From DATJGS01 sp035494735 (GTDB taxonomy: Bacteria > Eisenbacteria > RBG-16-71-46): a DNA stretch of 64,000 bases. The translations under genes were made by a program, and so were the position numbers. Shown in pieces: positions 16,647 to 24,789 of the stretch (positions are counted from its first letter, which is position 1; each line of letters starts with the position of its first letter). A model generated the notes under the pieces. The model made no database searches. It saw nothing but the letters and a program-made list of their open reading frames with translations, and had not been told where the DNA came from. The stretch lies in contig DATJGS010000010.1 of NCBI GenBank assembly GCA_035494735.1, positions 124,001 to 188,000 of the forward strand. Reading direction: 5' to 3'.

Positions 16647-17853
16647 CGAACGGCGTGACACCCTTGAGGGTCGCGGCCTCGCCGGTCGCGTCTTGCCAGC
16701 GTCGGATGATCACGTCGACGAAGCGTGGATCCAGCTCGAGGAGCCGCGCCTGAAGGCCGAGCGCGTCGCAGGCCATGAGCGTCGAGCCCGAGCCGCCGAA
16801 GGGGTCGAGCACGGTGGATCCCGCCGCGGCGCTGTTGCGCAGCATCGCCGCCACGAGAGCGACGGGCTTCATTGTGGGGTGCTCGGGGCTCGCACTCGGG
16901 CGATCCATGTCGATCACCGTGCACTTGTCGCGGCCGCCCACCCAAGTGTGCGCCGCGCCGGGCTTCCAGCCATACAGGATCGGCTCGTGCTTCCAGTGGT
17001 AGTCCTGCCGGCCCATCACGAACACATTCTTGTTCCACACCAAGCACTGCTTGAGCTCCCACCCTGCCTCGCGGAAGGCGACGCGAAAGGTCTCGCTCGC
17101 GGTATCTGGATGCGCGACGTAGATCGGAGCGCCTTCTCTTGTCACCTCGAACGTCGAGGAGAACGCGAGGCGTAGGAAGTCATGGAACTCCGCGGGCCCC
17201 ATCCGATCGTTCTCGATTGTGAGGCGCTCGCTCGTCTTCCCCTCGTAGGCGACGTTGTAGGGCGGGTCGGTCCAGACGCAGTCGGCGAGCTCGCCATGCA
17301 GCAGGTTGCCCAGGTCAGACGGCGCGGTTGCATCGCCACAGAGGACTCGGTGGCTCCCTAGATGCCAGAGATCCACGCGTCGTGAGATTGGAATGGCAGG
17401 CGGCTCAGGGACCGGAGACTCTTCGATGCCGGTCGCGTCGAGTTCGAGATCTCGGAGCTCGGCGTCGCTGAAGCCCGTGAACTCGAGTTCGCCGCCCTGC
17501 TCTCGGATGCCTTCCATCTCGGCGGCGAGCAGTTCTTCGTCCCACTCTCCTTCCAGCGTGAGCCGGTTGTCGGCGAGCCGATACTCGCGCTTCCGCGCGG
17601 CGTCGAGATGCGAGTGCTGGATGACAGGGACCCGCGCCATGCCGAGAAGCTGGGCCGCGGCCAGGCGGCGGTGCCCGCACAGGATGATGCCTTCCTCATC
17701 GACCTCGATCGGCTTGTTGAACCCATGCCGGATCACGTGCGCCGCGAGCTTGCGCACATCGGCGTCCGAGTGGAGCCGCGCGTTCTTCTCGTAGGGACGC
17801 ACGCGCGCAATCGCCCACGAGTCGAGCTTCCGCACGATGGTCACGTCTTCCAT
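16612..17853 (-). CDS. ParB-domain DNA methyltransferase
   Basis: 413 residues. The N-terminal ParB/Srx-like domain (about 10-100) carries the GHRR signature at 60-63. The C-terminal half is an adenine/cytosine-N4 methylase of the beta arrangement: catalytic TDPPYN (195-200) precedes the SAM-binding FGGSGST motif (about 355). Such fusions are common in phages upstream of terminase genes and may protect the DNA or mark packaging sites. It begins a TerS-TerL operon with overlapping frames. Four GGTAGCC repeats cover its ribosome-binding region. Confidence 0.9.
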   Translation of the reverse strand: MEDVTIVRKLDSWAIARVRPYEKNARLHSDADVRKLAAHVIRHGFNKPIEVDEEGIILCGHRRLAAAQLLGMARVPVIQHSHLDAARKREYRLADNRLTLEGEWDEELLAAEMEGIREQGGELEFTGFSDAELRDLELDATGIEESPVPEPPAIPISRRVDLWHLGSHRVLCGDATAPSDLGNLLHGELADCVWTDPPYNVAYEGKTSERLTIENDRMGPAEFHDFLRLAFSSTFEVTREGAPIYVAHPDTASETFRVAFREAGWELKQCLVWNKNVFVMGRQDYHWKHEPILYGWKPGAAHTWVGGRDKCTVIDMDRPSASPEHPTMKPVALVAAMLRNSAAAGSTVLDPFGGSGSTLMACDALGLQARLLELDPRFVDVIIRRWQDATGEAATLKGVTPFDVVSEQRSTRQ

Positions 17854-17856
17854 GAC

Positions 17857-17894
17857 GGCTACCTCCCTGGCTACCCGGCTACCGAGTGGCTACC
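17857..17894 (-). repeat. Four GGTAGCC repeats at the methyltransferase start
   Basis: On the plus strand GGCTACC occurs at 17857, 17869, 17877 and 17888 (GGTAGCC on the coding strand) within 38 bases, directly before the ATG at 17853. The cluster overlaps the ribosome-binding site. It could be an operator, an autoregulatory methylation target or a terminase recognition (cos/pac-type) site. Confidence 0.6.
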
Positions 17895-18139
17895 CACCAC
17901 GGTCTTCTGTCACTAGCGAGGCCTCGGGGTCGTCGTTACCCGCACCAGAACGCGCGCACAGTACCTTTATTCACAATGCGTTATGCCACTTGCGAGAGGG
18001 CCGAACATGCAGGCGTCACGCTTCGTGTCGACTCGGGTCGTCGTTGAGTCGCACGACTGGCGGAGGTGATGTGGGGATCGCGGCCATCTCCAAACCGAGC
18101 GCGCAGATGGTCCACAGGGTGCTCCTCGTAGACCCTTCC
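17895..18139. other. Intergenic region between packaging operon and candidate origin
   Basis: With the flanking repeats this makes a 385-base gap without a supported gene. It includes an AT-rich stretch around 17968-17990 (TTTATTCACAATGCGTTATG) that probably holds the promoter of the methyltransferase-terminase operon, but no clear -35/-10 pair can be fixed. A 50-codon minus-strand frame (18016-18168) exists but is doubtful because its start is made of the 9-bp repeats. Confidence 0.4.
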
Positions 18140-18242
18140 GTGACGCCGGTGACGTAGGTGACGCTCATTCGGGTCTTCTCGCGTAAGGGGTGATCAGTTC
18201 CGACTCTGTCGAAACCTGTGTCACCCATGTCACTCGTGTCAC
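18140..18242. repeat. Inverted pair of 9-bp-period repeat arrays, candidate replication origin
   Basis: GTGAC occurs at 18140, 18149 and 18158, exactly 9 bases apart. Its complement GTCAC occurs at 18220, 18229 and 18238, again 9 apart. The two 23-base arms (18140-18162 and 18220-18242) are imperfect inverted repeats with 18 of 23 matching positions, around a 57-base spacer. The right arm ends at the primase stop codon. Iteron-like arrays next to a P4-type primase gene are typical of the origin or of replication-control sites that such proteins bind. Confidence 0.6.
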
Positions 18243-20533
18243 ACGATGCTGATGCCTTCCCAGTAGCGCATCCTCCCGTCCCGACCGGTTCTGAGCCCAT
18301 GCCGCTCGAGAGCGGCGGCCAGCTTCGTCTGATGAACCGGCCTCTCGCCGCTGGCGTCGCACCACTCCACATATCGTCGACGGAGCTCCGCAGCGGAGAC
18401 TCGCCCATGCGGGGCGCGATTGAAACAATCCGCCAGGAAGGGTCCGACATGATCGCACTCCTGCCGGTATGCTTCGGTCGCCCGGAGTACTTCCGTTGGC
18501 GGATTCAATCCATCGAGCTGCCAGGCCAAGCTGCCTCGCACGGCCCAGGCAAAGACTGCCGAGCGAGCCTGCGGGTCAGTCGTGAGTGTCTCCTTCACTC
18601 TTGGATCGCGCTCGTCCGGCGCCAGTGAGACTTCAAAGGGAATGAGCCGGATGCGCCGCCAGATCGCATCATCCGCCGCATTGGCTCTTGGCTTGTGATT
18701 CGCCACGAGCCAAAGCTTGAAATCGGGCCGAAACTCGAAGGCCTCGTGATACAGAAAGCGCGCACTGACGGTGTCCCCGCCCGTTAGGTTCTTGATGAGG
18801 GCCTCAGCGAGGTGGCGCCCCTCGTCGACCTCGAGAGAGAGCACCATGCGGGCGCCAGCCAAAGCCGCGATGTCATTCGTTGGCCCTTCGTTCCGGCGTC
18901 TCAAGAAAGTCGAGAAGTCCGCCGTAGTCGCGTAGCCTCCGAGCATTGCTTTCTGGGCTTCGATGTACGTTGACTTCCCGGCGCTTGTCGGGCCATGGAG
19001 AAAGAACAACACCTCCTCCCGAGTGCTGCCGGTCAGCGAATAGCCTGCCGCGCGCTGCAAGAAGGCACGCAATTCTTCGCTGGGCACCATGCGCTCGAGG
19101 AAGGCGTCCCACAACGGACACCGTGCATCGGGATCGAATTCAACCGGTGCGAGCTTCGTATTCAATTCGTGGCGATCGTGTGGAAGGAGCTTTCCAGTCT
19201 TGAGGTCAACGATCCCGTTGAGCACCGCGATTCTCCAAGGATTCGCGTCGAGCTCCATAGGAGCCACTTCAATGCCGGGCTCGACCGTCGCGCGCTTGAG
19301 CATGGCTCGAACTCGTTGATCTGATTCCGAACGTAGAGCCCAACGGATCATTTTCGTGCGGCCCTCCCCATCCGGCATTCGGATGGCCTCAGACAACAGG
19401 GCGCGCACAGTCTTCTTGGCGCGTCGCTCGGCCTCGCTGTTGCCGTCGCGGAGCCACCGGTTGTCGGCCCTAGCTAGCCACTTGCCCCAGAGAGGGCAAT
19501 AGCGCAGGTCCATTCCATGACGCAGAACCAGACGCTCGGCGTTTCCAATATCGGTGAGATTGAAGGTGTCGGGGGCAGCCGTCGGAGCCTCCGATTCGTT
19601 CTGATCTGTGCTTCCGCCTTGATGGGGTGTGCTCGACAGCCCATCGCCCCGTAACTCTCGGGGCTGCTGCAGTCCCCTCTCGATTCCACTGCGAATGGTC
19701 GCGTCGACACCTGCCTCGCCACTGTCTTCGAGCAAGCCGCAAGCGCCTGCTGCGTCGCGAAGGGCCACCTCCACTGAATCGCGCTCGATCCAGCGACCGC
19801 CGACAAGTTCGCCCATGTTCGCAGCCGCGCTGTAGAGAGTGTTGTTGCGCTGACCGTGCTTGGCTTGCGCGACGCGCCCGCACTCCTTTCGAAGCGCACC
19901 CTCGGCGTATCGCGCGGCCCTCTCTGCGGACAAGGCGACCTGTCCCTTCCGCGCCAGTCGCCCTGTCGATTTCGGTTTCATGAGCCAAGGCGGTAGTGGG
20001 GCAAGCGGAGAGCTCGCAGGGTCGAGCCCCGCGGCCCATACATAAGGCGTACCGCTCACGTGGATGGAAGGTGGAGCGACGACGAAGTGCCCACCGTCCG
20101 CCTGCAAGTCGAGTCCGGCGCCGGGACTCCTGCTCGCAACGTAGCCACCTGGATGTGAGAAGAAATAGTGTCGACCACCTCCGCCCGTGCGGCTCATTAC
20201 TGTGGCTGGCAGCTCGCCGTGCGTTGCGACCAATTTAGCCAGTGAGGCCTCGCCCCCATTTCGTGGGTCAACGTCCAGCACGACAACGGCAGAGCGCACG
20301 CCTGTCAGGATTCCTACGTTCGCGTGGGGCCAGGTGCGGAACCAGCTCTGAATCACGCCGCCCTCGGTGGTCGCGTCCTTGAAGCGAGGCCCGGGCTTGA
20401 TCCTCGGGTGCTTCCCTGGCCTGCCGCACGACTGTTCGCCACACGTGCAACCGCGCGCTTCGATTGAATGAATAGGGAGGACGGCCCATCCGCGGTTGGC
20501 GTAGTCCAGTGCGCTATCCAGGGGACTTGTCAT
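18239..20533 (-). CDS. Prim-Pol / P4-type primase-helicase
   Basis: 764 residues. An N-terminal bifunctional primase-polymerase domain (about 5-185) has catalytic Asp87 and Asp89 in VVLDVDPRNGG and the SRTGGGGRHYFF block. A D5-type N-terminal region and a superfamily 3 helicase domain follow, with Walker A HGPTSAGKST (513-522) and Walker B LSLEVDEG (565-572). This combination primes and unwinds DNA for autonomous replication of phages and satellites. It is preceded by a 65-codon gene overlapping its ATG (ATGA) and followed by the repeat arrays proposed as origin. Confidence 0.93.
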   Translation of the reverse strand: MTSPLDSALDYANRGWAVLPIHSIEARGCTCGEQSCGRPGKHPRIKPGPRFKDATTEGGVIQSWFRTWPHANVGILTGVRSAVVVLDVDPRNGGEASLAKLVATHGELPATVMSRTGGGGRHYFFSHPGGYVASRSPGAGLDLQADGGHFVVAPPSIHVSGTPYVWAAGLDPASSPLAPLPPWLMKPKSTGRLARKGQVALSAERAARYAEGALRKECGRVAQAKHGQRNNTLYSAAANMGELVGGRWIERDSVEVALRDAAGACGLLEDSGEAGVDATIRSGIERGLQQPRELRGDGLSSTPHQGGSTDQNESEAPTAAPDTFNLTDIGNAERLVLRHGMDLRYCPLWGKWLARADNRWLRDGNSEAERRAKKTVRALLSEAIRMPDGEGRTKMIRWALRSESDQRVRAMLKRATVEPGIEVAPMELDANPWRIAVLNGIVDLKTGKLLPHDRHELNTKLAPVEFDPDARCPLWDAFLERMVPSEELRAFLQRAAGYSLTGSTREEVLFFLHGPTSAGKSTYIEAQKAMLGGYATTADFSTFLRRRNEGPTNDIAALAGARMVLSLEVDEGRHLAEALIKNLTGGDTVSARFLYHEAFEFRPDFKLWLVANHKPRANAADDAIWRRIRLIPFEVSLAPDERDPRVKETLTTDPQARSAVFAWAVRGSLAWQLDGLNPPTEVLRATEAYRQECDHVGPFLADCFNRAPHGRVSAAELRRRYVEWCDASGERPVHQTKLAAALERHGLRTGRDGRMRYWEGISIV

Positions 20534-20727
20534 GCTGGTCTGTGTCTCGCCGATTGCGCACTCGCAGGGCGATCCTCGGACCTGTGACAGTTTGGATCGT
20601 CGCAGTTGGTGAGCGACGACGCGTCGCCGCAGAGCGGCTCATTGCTGCGCAGCAGCAGAAGCAGCGCCTCTAGCTGGCGCGCCTCGTCCGGTTCGAACCG
20701 CCTCAGGACCTGCATTTCGGTCCGCAC
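20530..20727 (-). CDS. Small protein coupled to the primase
   Basis: 65 residues from a GTG at 20727 that directly follows the AlpA stop (an ATG at 20715 is the alternative). The stop overlaps the primase ATG. It begins with a leucine-rich helical segment (about 5-28: QVLRRFEPDEARQLEALLLL) and continues with a Cys-containing part (EPLCG, then NCDDPNC), perhaps a small metal site. No family is recognised. Its place between two overlapping genes makes translation likely. Confidence 0.55.
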   Translation of the reverse strand: MRTEMQVLRRFEPDEARQLEALLLLLRSNEPLCGDASSLTNCDDPNCHRSEDRPASAQSARHRPA

Positions 20728-20940
20728 CTAACGAGGCGGCTCGACGAGTTCGACGCCGTCGGCTAGCGCTTCCGCTGCGCGTGCCGCAATCCAGCACTTC
20801 AGAGCGTCGACCGGGACTCGAATTGAGTGCCCAATCCGCATTGACGGAAGCTCGCCCGAAGCAAGAAGCGCGTAGATCGTCGATCGGCCGACGCCGAGAA
20901 CTTCCGCTGCTTCACTTGGCCGCAGCACCAGTTTGTCCAC
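20728..20940 (-). CDS. AlpA/excisionase-type helix-turn-helix protein
   Basis: 70 residues from a GTG at 20940 preceded by GGAGGG. It is a single winged-helix of the excisionase family: RPSEAAEVLGVGRSTIYALLASGELPSMRIGHSIRVP, with the SxxxIYxLLxxGxLPxxRIG core and a basic wing. Such proteins act as recombination directionality factors or activate the genes of satellite elements (P4 and PICI AlpA). It heads the primase operon and is divergent from the zinc-ribbon gene, so the 88-base gap between them likely holds both promoters. Confidence 0.85.
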   Translation of the reverse strand: MDKLVLRPSEAAEVLGVGRSTIYALLASGELPSMRIGHSIRVPVDALKCWIAARAAEALADGVELVEPPR

Positions 20941-21028
20941 CTGCAGAGCCCTCCGTGGTCCTTGTAGCCACACTTGGACCCTACAGACTCGAGTGGACTG
21001 TAGCCTAAGAGTTGGGTATGCTTTCAGT

Positions 21029-22075
21029 ATGCCACGGCGGGGAGTACCTGTCAGCAATCGCGGGATCGGTCCGCTCTTCAATCTCGAGGAAAGGATCGAG
21101 CAGGCGGTTGCAGCGGGCTACTTGACGGTCCCCGAACGTCTGGAGCTGAAAGACGGCTGCCTCTGCTATCAATACTTTCCGAATTGGCTCGACGACGCGA
21201 GCAAGGACACAAGGCAGAGTCGCTCGGTCACGCCGCCTCCACGCCTTGTCGATCACTTCGTCCGCCTCGTGGACGCCCCAGAAGAGGACATCCTCGCGTT
21301 CGCAAAGCGCTGGGGAGTGCTCGACTTGTGTTCGCACGGCAAGCCCATGATTCAGGATCGGAGCGCGCGCCAGTGGAGTCACGGCCCCGCTCCCGGCTGT
21401 GCCCCGCTCCTGTGGAATCCACCTGGGCTTGAGCCGCGGCTTTCGGGCTTCTGGATCGGTCGCGAGCGGCTCGCCCACTGGCGCCAATGGGCGCGTCGCG
21501 CACGCGCGCTCATGCGGATCGCGGCAGCTGTGGCAGGGAACAGGCCCGGCGGTCTCGAGGACTGGATCGAGCTCAAAGTCGACGAGGCAACGCCTGAGCG
21601 GCTCGAAGAACGGCGAGCCAACATTGCCAAGCAAGGTGCCCTCCTGATGCTCGACAAGTTCATGCTCCACTCAACGGTGAACCAATGGGTCGAGGTCGCT
21701 CGAATGGGCCCCAAGATCGTCGCCGGTCCCAACGATCCTCCGGTGATTCGATTCGCGTCTAGCCCCATGGGAAATCTCTTCGGCTTGCTCGGCTTGCAGA
21801 TGATGGTCCGAATCACGCGCGTGGGCAGCCTCGCCGTCTGCACGCACTGCGGAAGCCTTTACAAGCCCGATCGGCTTCCGAATCCCAAGCGACGAAACTT
21901 CTGTTCGAAGTGCGGGCGTCAGGCCGCGATGAAGCTGGCCAAGCGGGCCATGATGGAGCGCAAGAGCAAGGCGCTCGCCCTGCACAAGTCCGGAATGAGG
22001 GCGAGTGACGTGGCGAGTGCGGTTGGGAGCCGGGCGTCGACCGTGCGCCGGTGGTTTAGGCGCGAGAAGGGGTGA
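21029..22075 (+). CDS. Zinc-ribbon / HTH protein (CGNR-like)
   Basis: 348 residues from ATG 21029. The first 270 residues are unrecognised and mixed alpha/beta. At about 278-310 there is a zinc ribbon (CTHCGS, then CSKCGR) followed by a long basic helix rich in Lys/Arg and a C-terminal helix-turn-helix (ALHKSGMRASDVASAVGSRA, about 318-340). The layout recalls CGNR-type regulators, but the motif differs, so the family is not certain. Its stop lies 5 bases before the integrase ATG, suggesting joint expression and a regulatory role in integration. Confidence 0.65.
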   Translation: MPRRGVPVSNRGIGPLFNLEERIEQAVAAGYLTVPERLELKDGCLCYQYFPNWLDDASKDTRQSRSVTPPPRLVDHFVRLVDAPEEDILAFAKRWGVLDLCSHGKPMIQDRSARQWSHGPAPGCAPLLWNPPGLEPRLSGFWIGRERLAHWRQWARRARALMRIAAAVAGNRPGGLEDWIELKVDEATPERLEERRANIAKQGALLMLDKFMLHSTVNQWVEVARMGPKIVAGPNDPPVIRFASSPMGNLFGLLGLQMMVRITRVGSLAVCTHCGSLYKPDRLPNPKRRNFCSKCGRQAAMKLAKRAMMERKSKALALHKSGMRASDVASAVGSRASTVRRWFRREKG

Positions 22076-22080
22076 GACGC

Positions 22081-23961
22081 ATGAAAAGCGCGATTTATGT
22101 GCGCGTCAGCACGGAGGAGCAGCGCGACCGCCAGTCGATCGCGACGCAGCGCGACTTCGCTGAGAGGTATTGCGGGCAACGAGGGATCGAGATCGTCGGT
22201 TTCTACGCGGACGATGGTGTGAGCGGCACCGTACCGTTCGACCAACGGCCAGAGGGTGCTCGCCTCGTCAACGACGCACGGGCGAACAAGTTCAGTGAGG
22301 TGCTTGTCTACAAACTGGATCGCTTGGGTCGCGAATCCCTGCTGATCCTCGTGGCTGTGCGGCAGCTTCAGGAGCTGGGCGTCGCCGTCAAGAGCATGAC
22401 GGAGTCCATCGAGACTGACACCCCTGAGGGCGAGTTCAATCTCACGATCCTCTCAGGTGTCGCCACGCTGGAGCGGCAGAACATTCTCCGGCGCTCGGCC
22501 GCCGGCACCGAGCGCCTCGTGAGAGAAGGCGCCTGGGTCGGCGGCGTCGCGCCCTATGGCTATCGAGTGCAAGGTCGACATCGTGAAGCACGTCTCGTGG
22601 CGTCCGAGGAGCCGCTCACGGGCTCAAGACTGACCGAAGCTGACGTAATCCGACTCGTATTCCGAATGGCCGGAGACGAGGGAAAGTCTTGCTTAGTCAT
22701 CGCTGACACCCTAAATCAGCTTCGAGTACCTACAGCGGTCTCTAGCCTCCGGTCGGACGACACGAGAGGCAAGCGTCAACGCTCCACTGCGGGAATTTGG
22801 CGCGACTCGCGCGTTTGGTTCGTCTTACGAAATTCGACTTACAAAGGGGTGCACTACTACGGCAAGCGACCGAAGAAACACGGGAAGAAGCGCGAGGTGA
22901 TGGAGCGAAAGGTCGCCGCGATCGTGGACGAGGCACTGTGGGAGCGGGCGCAGGAGACACTGAAGAGAAATCGACTCTTCAGTAGACGCAACTCCCGGCG
23001 CACCTACCTTCTCCGGGGCCTCATGAAGTGCGCGCACTGCGGCTGGACGTATGTCGGAACGGTCTACACGTCTGCGAGCCGCCCTGAGCGTCCGTACTAC
23101 GTGTGTGGCGGGCGACACAAGGGACGAAAGATCGCTCCTGACCCCGCTTCACGCTGTTGCGGGATGGCAATCCCGGGCGACATCGACGACGTGATCTGGA
23201 GCGATGTAGAGCAGTTCGTGCGCAATCCGGGTGCAGTGCTCGAGGAAGTACTCCAACGCATCGCGGGGGCATCAGAGCAGACCACGTCTGCGGACTCTCG
23301 ACTGGAGGGGCTGCGTTCGGCGCTTGAGGGGAAGGACGCCGAGCGAGAGCGTGTTATCGGGCTATTTCGGCGGGGGCGCATCGACGACGCGACGCTGGAC
23401 CGGGAGCTCGACGAAGTTGAACGCGAGCGTGCGGATCTTCGGACTCAGATCCAGGCGCTCGAGAACGAAGGCAATCGAGCCAGAGAGGACGAAAGGGAGC
23501 TCGTGACGACGGCTCAGCTCCTGGCCGAACTCAACCTTCGGATGGATCGCCCGCTTACTCCCGAGCTACGACGGCAGATCGTCGAAAGGCTCGTCGATGG
23601 GATCACGGTCGAGACCGCTGGGGACGGCGCACGGCGAGATAGCCTCGTGCGTGTCACCTATCGATTTGGCGCGCCTCGGGCTCTAGCTGGATCCCGCACG
23701 GACCGGGGAATAAGGGTTTTGCAGACCCTCGCCTTACCACTTGGCTATGCCGCCCCCTCGGAAGCGAAGCACGTTACCATCCGCGCTCGCGGGGCGGCAA
23801 ACGTGAGGAGTCGCGCGCTCAGCGCGGGGACGGCGCCTCCAGCGGCTGCGCCTCCGCGCGAACGATGCGCCCGGCTTCGGGCGCGACCCGGCCGGCCAGC
23901 CCGCGCAGACTCCGCTTCACGCGCACGCGCCACACCCAGTAGAGCAGCGCGACGACGATGA
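22081..23961 (+). CDS. Large serine integrase, 3' end fused through the attachment site
   Basis: 626 residues from ATG 22081. There is a resolvase-type catalytic domain with the nucleophile in YVRVST (Ser about 10) and KLDRLGRESLL, a recombinase domain (AAGTERLVREGAWVGGVAPYGY, about 140-163), a zinc-ribbon (CAHCGW, later CCGM) and a coiled-coil segment (about 400-465). Native sequence seems to end near residue 540; the frame then passes through the 53-bp tRNA repeat (23702-23754) and 69 further codons of host flank, overlapping the opposite-strand DUF2306-like gene. In the excised circle the same frame would instead stop at the TGA equivalent to 10419-10421. Confidence 0.9.
   Translation: MKSAIYVRVSTEEQRDRQSIATQRDFAERYCGQRGIEIVGFYADDGVSGTVPFDQRPEGARLVNDARANKFSEVLVYKLDRLGRESLLILVAVRQLQELGVAVKSMTESIETDTPEGEFNLTILSGVATLERQNILRRSAAGTERLVREGAWVGGVAPYGYRVQGRHREARLVASEEPLTGSRLTEADVIRLVFRMAGDEGKSCLVIADTLNQLRVPTAVSSLRSDDTRGKRQRSTAGIWRDSRVWFVLRNSTYKGVHYYGKRPKKHGKKREVMERKVAAIVDEALWERAQETLKRNRLFSRRNSRRTYLLRGLMKCAHCGWTYVGTVYTSASRPERPYYVCGGRHKGRKIAPDPASRCCGMAIPGDIDDVIWSDVEQFVRNPGAVLEEVLQRIAGASEQTTSADSRLEGLRSALEGKDAERERVIGLFRRGRIDDATLDRELDEVERERADLRTQIQALENEGNRAREDERELVTTAQLLAELNLRMDRPLTPELRRQIVERLVDGITVETAGDGARRDSLVRVTYRFGAPRALAGSRTDRGIRVLQTLALPLGYAAPSEAKHVTIRARGAANVRSRALSAGTAPPAAAPPRERCARLRARPGRPARADSASRARATPSRAARRR
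23702..23754 (-). repeat. attR-like partial tRNA-Cys copy
   Basis: This carries the tRNA-Cys sequence from its 5' end through the anticodon arm to the first bases of the T stem, then diverges into integrase-coding DNA, so it cannot make a tRNA. One mismatch separates it from 10327-10379. It marks the right boundary of the element. Confidence 0.85.
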
Positions 23962-24574
23962 TCAGCGGCGGCGCGAGCAGCAGCGGGAGCACACGGATCG
24001 GCTTCGGGATCACCTGTGACTGGCCGAGGAAGAACGAGAACGCCGCGATCAGGAGCGCCACGCTCATGCGCCACAGGTGCCGCGCGATGCGCGGCGCCCC
24101 GCGCAGCGCACGAACTCCGCCCGCGCGGATCATCCGGAGATCGCCGATGCCGGACAGCAGCGCGGTCGATCCGAAGATGAAGAACGCCGGCGCCGGGATG
24201 CCCTTGAGGTTGCCGTGCGGGCTGTTGGCCGCAACCACGCCGCCCGTGAAGAACGCGAGGCCGATGCCGAAGACGAGGAGCATCAGCCCGAGATCGATCC
24301 CGCGCGATCGCGAGGCGGGCGGCCGCACCGTCGTCAGACCCGTGGTGACGAGATACGCGGTCAGGAATCCCATCGGGATGTTCGAAGCGGGCTGCCGGCC
24401 CCACACCGCGGACATGGCCGCGCCCATGAGTCCCATCGTCAGCATGGCGTAGACGAACACCATCCCGGTGCGGCGATGGAGCCACGCGCCCTTCGCCGCG
24501 AACAGCGCGATGAAGCCGAAGATGATGCCGAGGCTGCCCGCGGCGATATGCACCGCCAGCGCTGTCCCGTGCAT
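23819..24574 (-). CDS. DUF2306-like multi-pass membrane protein
   Basis: 251 residues. It starts with HIAAGSLGIIFGFIALF, the typical first helix of DUF2306 membrane proteins, and has about seven hydrophobic segments in all, with conserved His8 and a second His/Arg pair (LHRRTG, about 32-37). The C-terminal 45 residues are basic. The function is unknown; the family resembles small haem or redox membrane proteins by its histidines, but this is not established. It is the first gene of the backbone, and its 3' end overlaps the integrase read-through on the other strand. Confidence 0.7.
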   Translation of the reverse strand: MHGTALAVHIAAGSLGIIFGFIALFAAKGAWLHRRTGMVFVYAMLTMGLMGAAMSAVWGRQPASNIPMGFLTAYLVTTGLTTVRPPASRSRGIDLGLMLLVFGIGLAFFTGGVVAANSPHGNLKGIPAPAFFIFGSTALLSGIGDLRMIRAGGVRALRGAPRIARHLWRMSVALLIAAFSFFLGQSQVIPKPIRVLPLLLAPPLIIVVALLYWVWRVRVKRSLRGLAGRVAPEAGRIVRAEAQPLEAPSPR

Positions 24575-24789
24575 GGCTCAATCCCCTGAAGTCGTGACGC
24601 GTCTCGAGTGCGGCGGTGTCCCGCAGGCGCGCCGAGGGCCACGCACGCCGGTAGGCATGCGAGTGGCCGGGCTGCGCGTGACGTGGGACCTACGCGGGGC
24701 TCGTGAGCAAGGTTGCAGGCGGGCGACGCAACGCGGCAGGCGCTGAATTCGACCCGATGGGCGCGGCAGCGTAGGCACTCGAACGCGCG

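Larger units (their letters stand above)
10327..23754 (+). mobile_element. Integrated phage-satellite-like element at tRNA-Cys
   Basis: About 13.4 kb lie between the two 53-bp tRNA-derived repeats. The contents are FRG, HEPN-type and HNH proteins at the left, a ParB-methyltransferase/TerS/TerL packaging block, a primase-helicase with a candidate origin, an AlpA-like regulator, a zinc-ribbon/HTH protein and a large serine integrase next to the right repeat. No portal, capsid, protease or tail gene is present, so particles would have to come from a helper phage. Alternatives are a decayed prophage or an integrative element that recruited terminase genes. The bounds come from the repeats alone. 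Confidence 0.75.

Noticed and set aside
18016..18168. Small minus-strand frame of 50 codons beside the candidate origin
   Set aside because: Its first codons are made of the 9-bp repeat itself (VTYVTGVT) and the rest has no family. It may be translated, but repeat structure is the simpler explanation.
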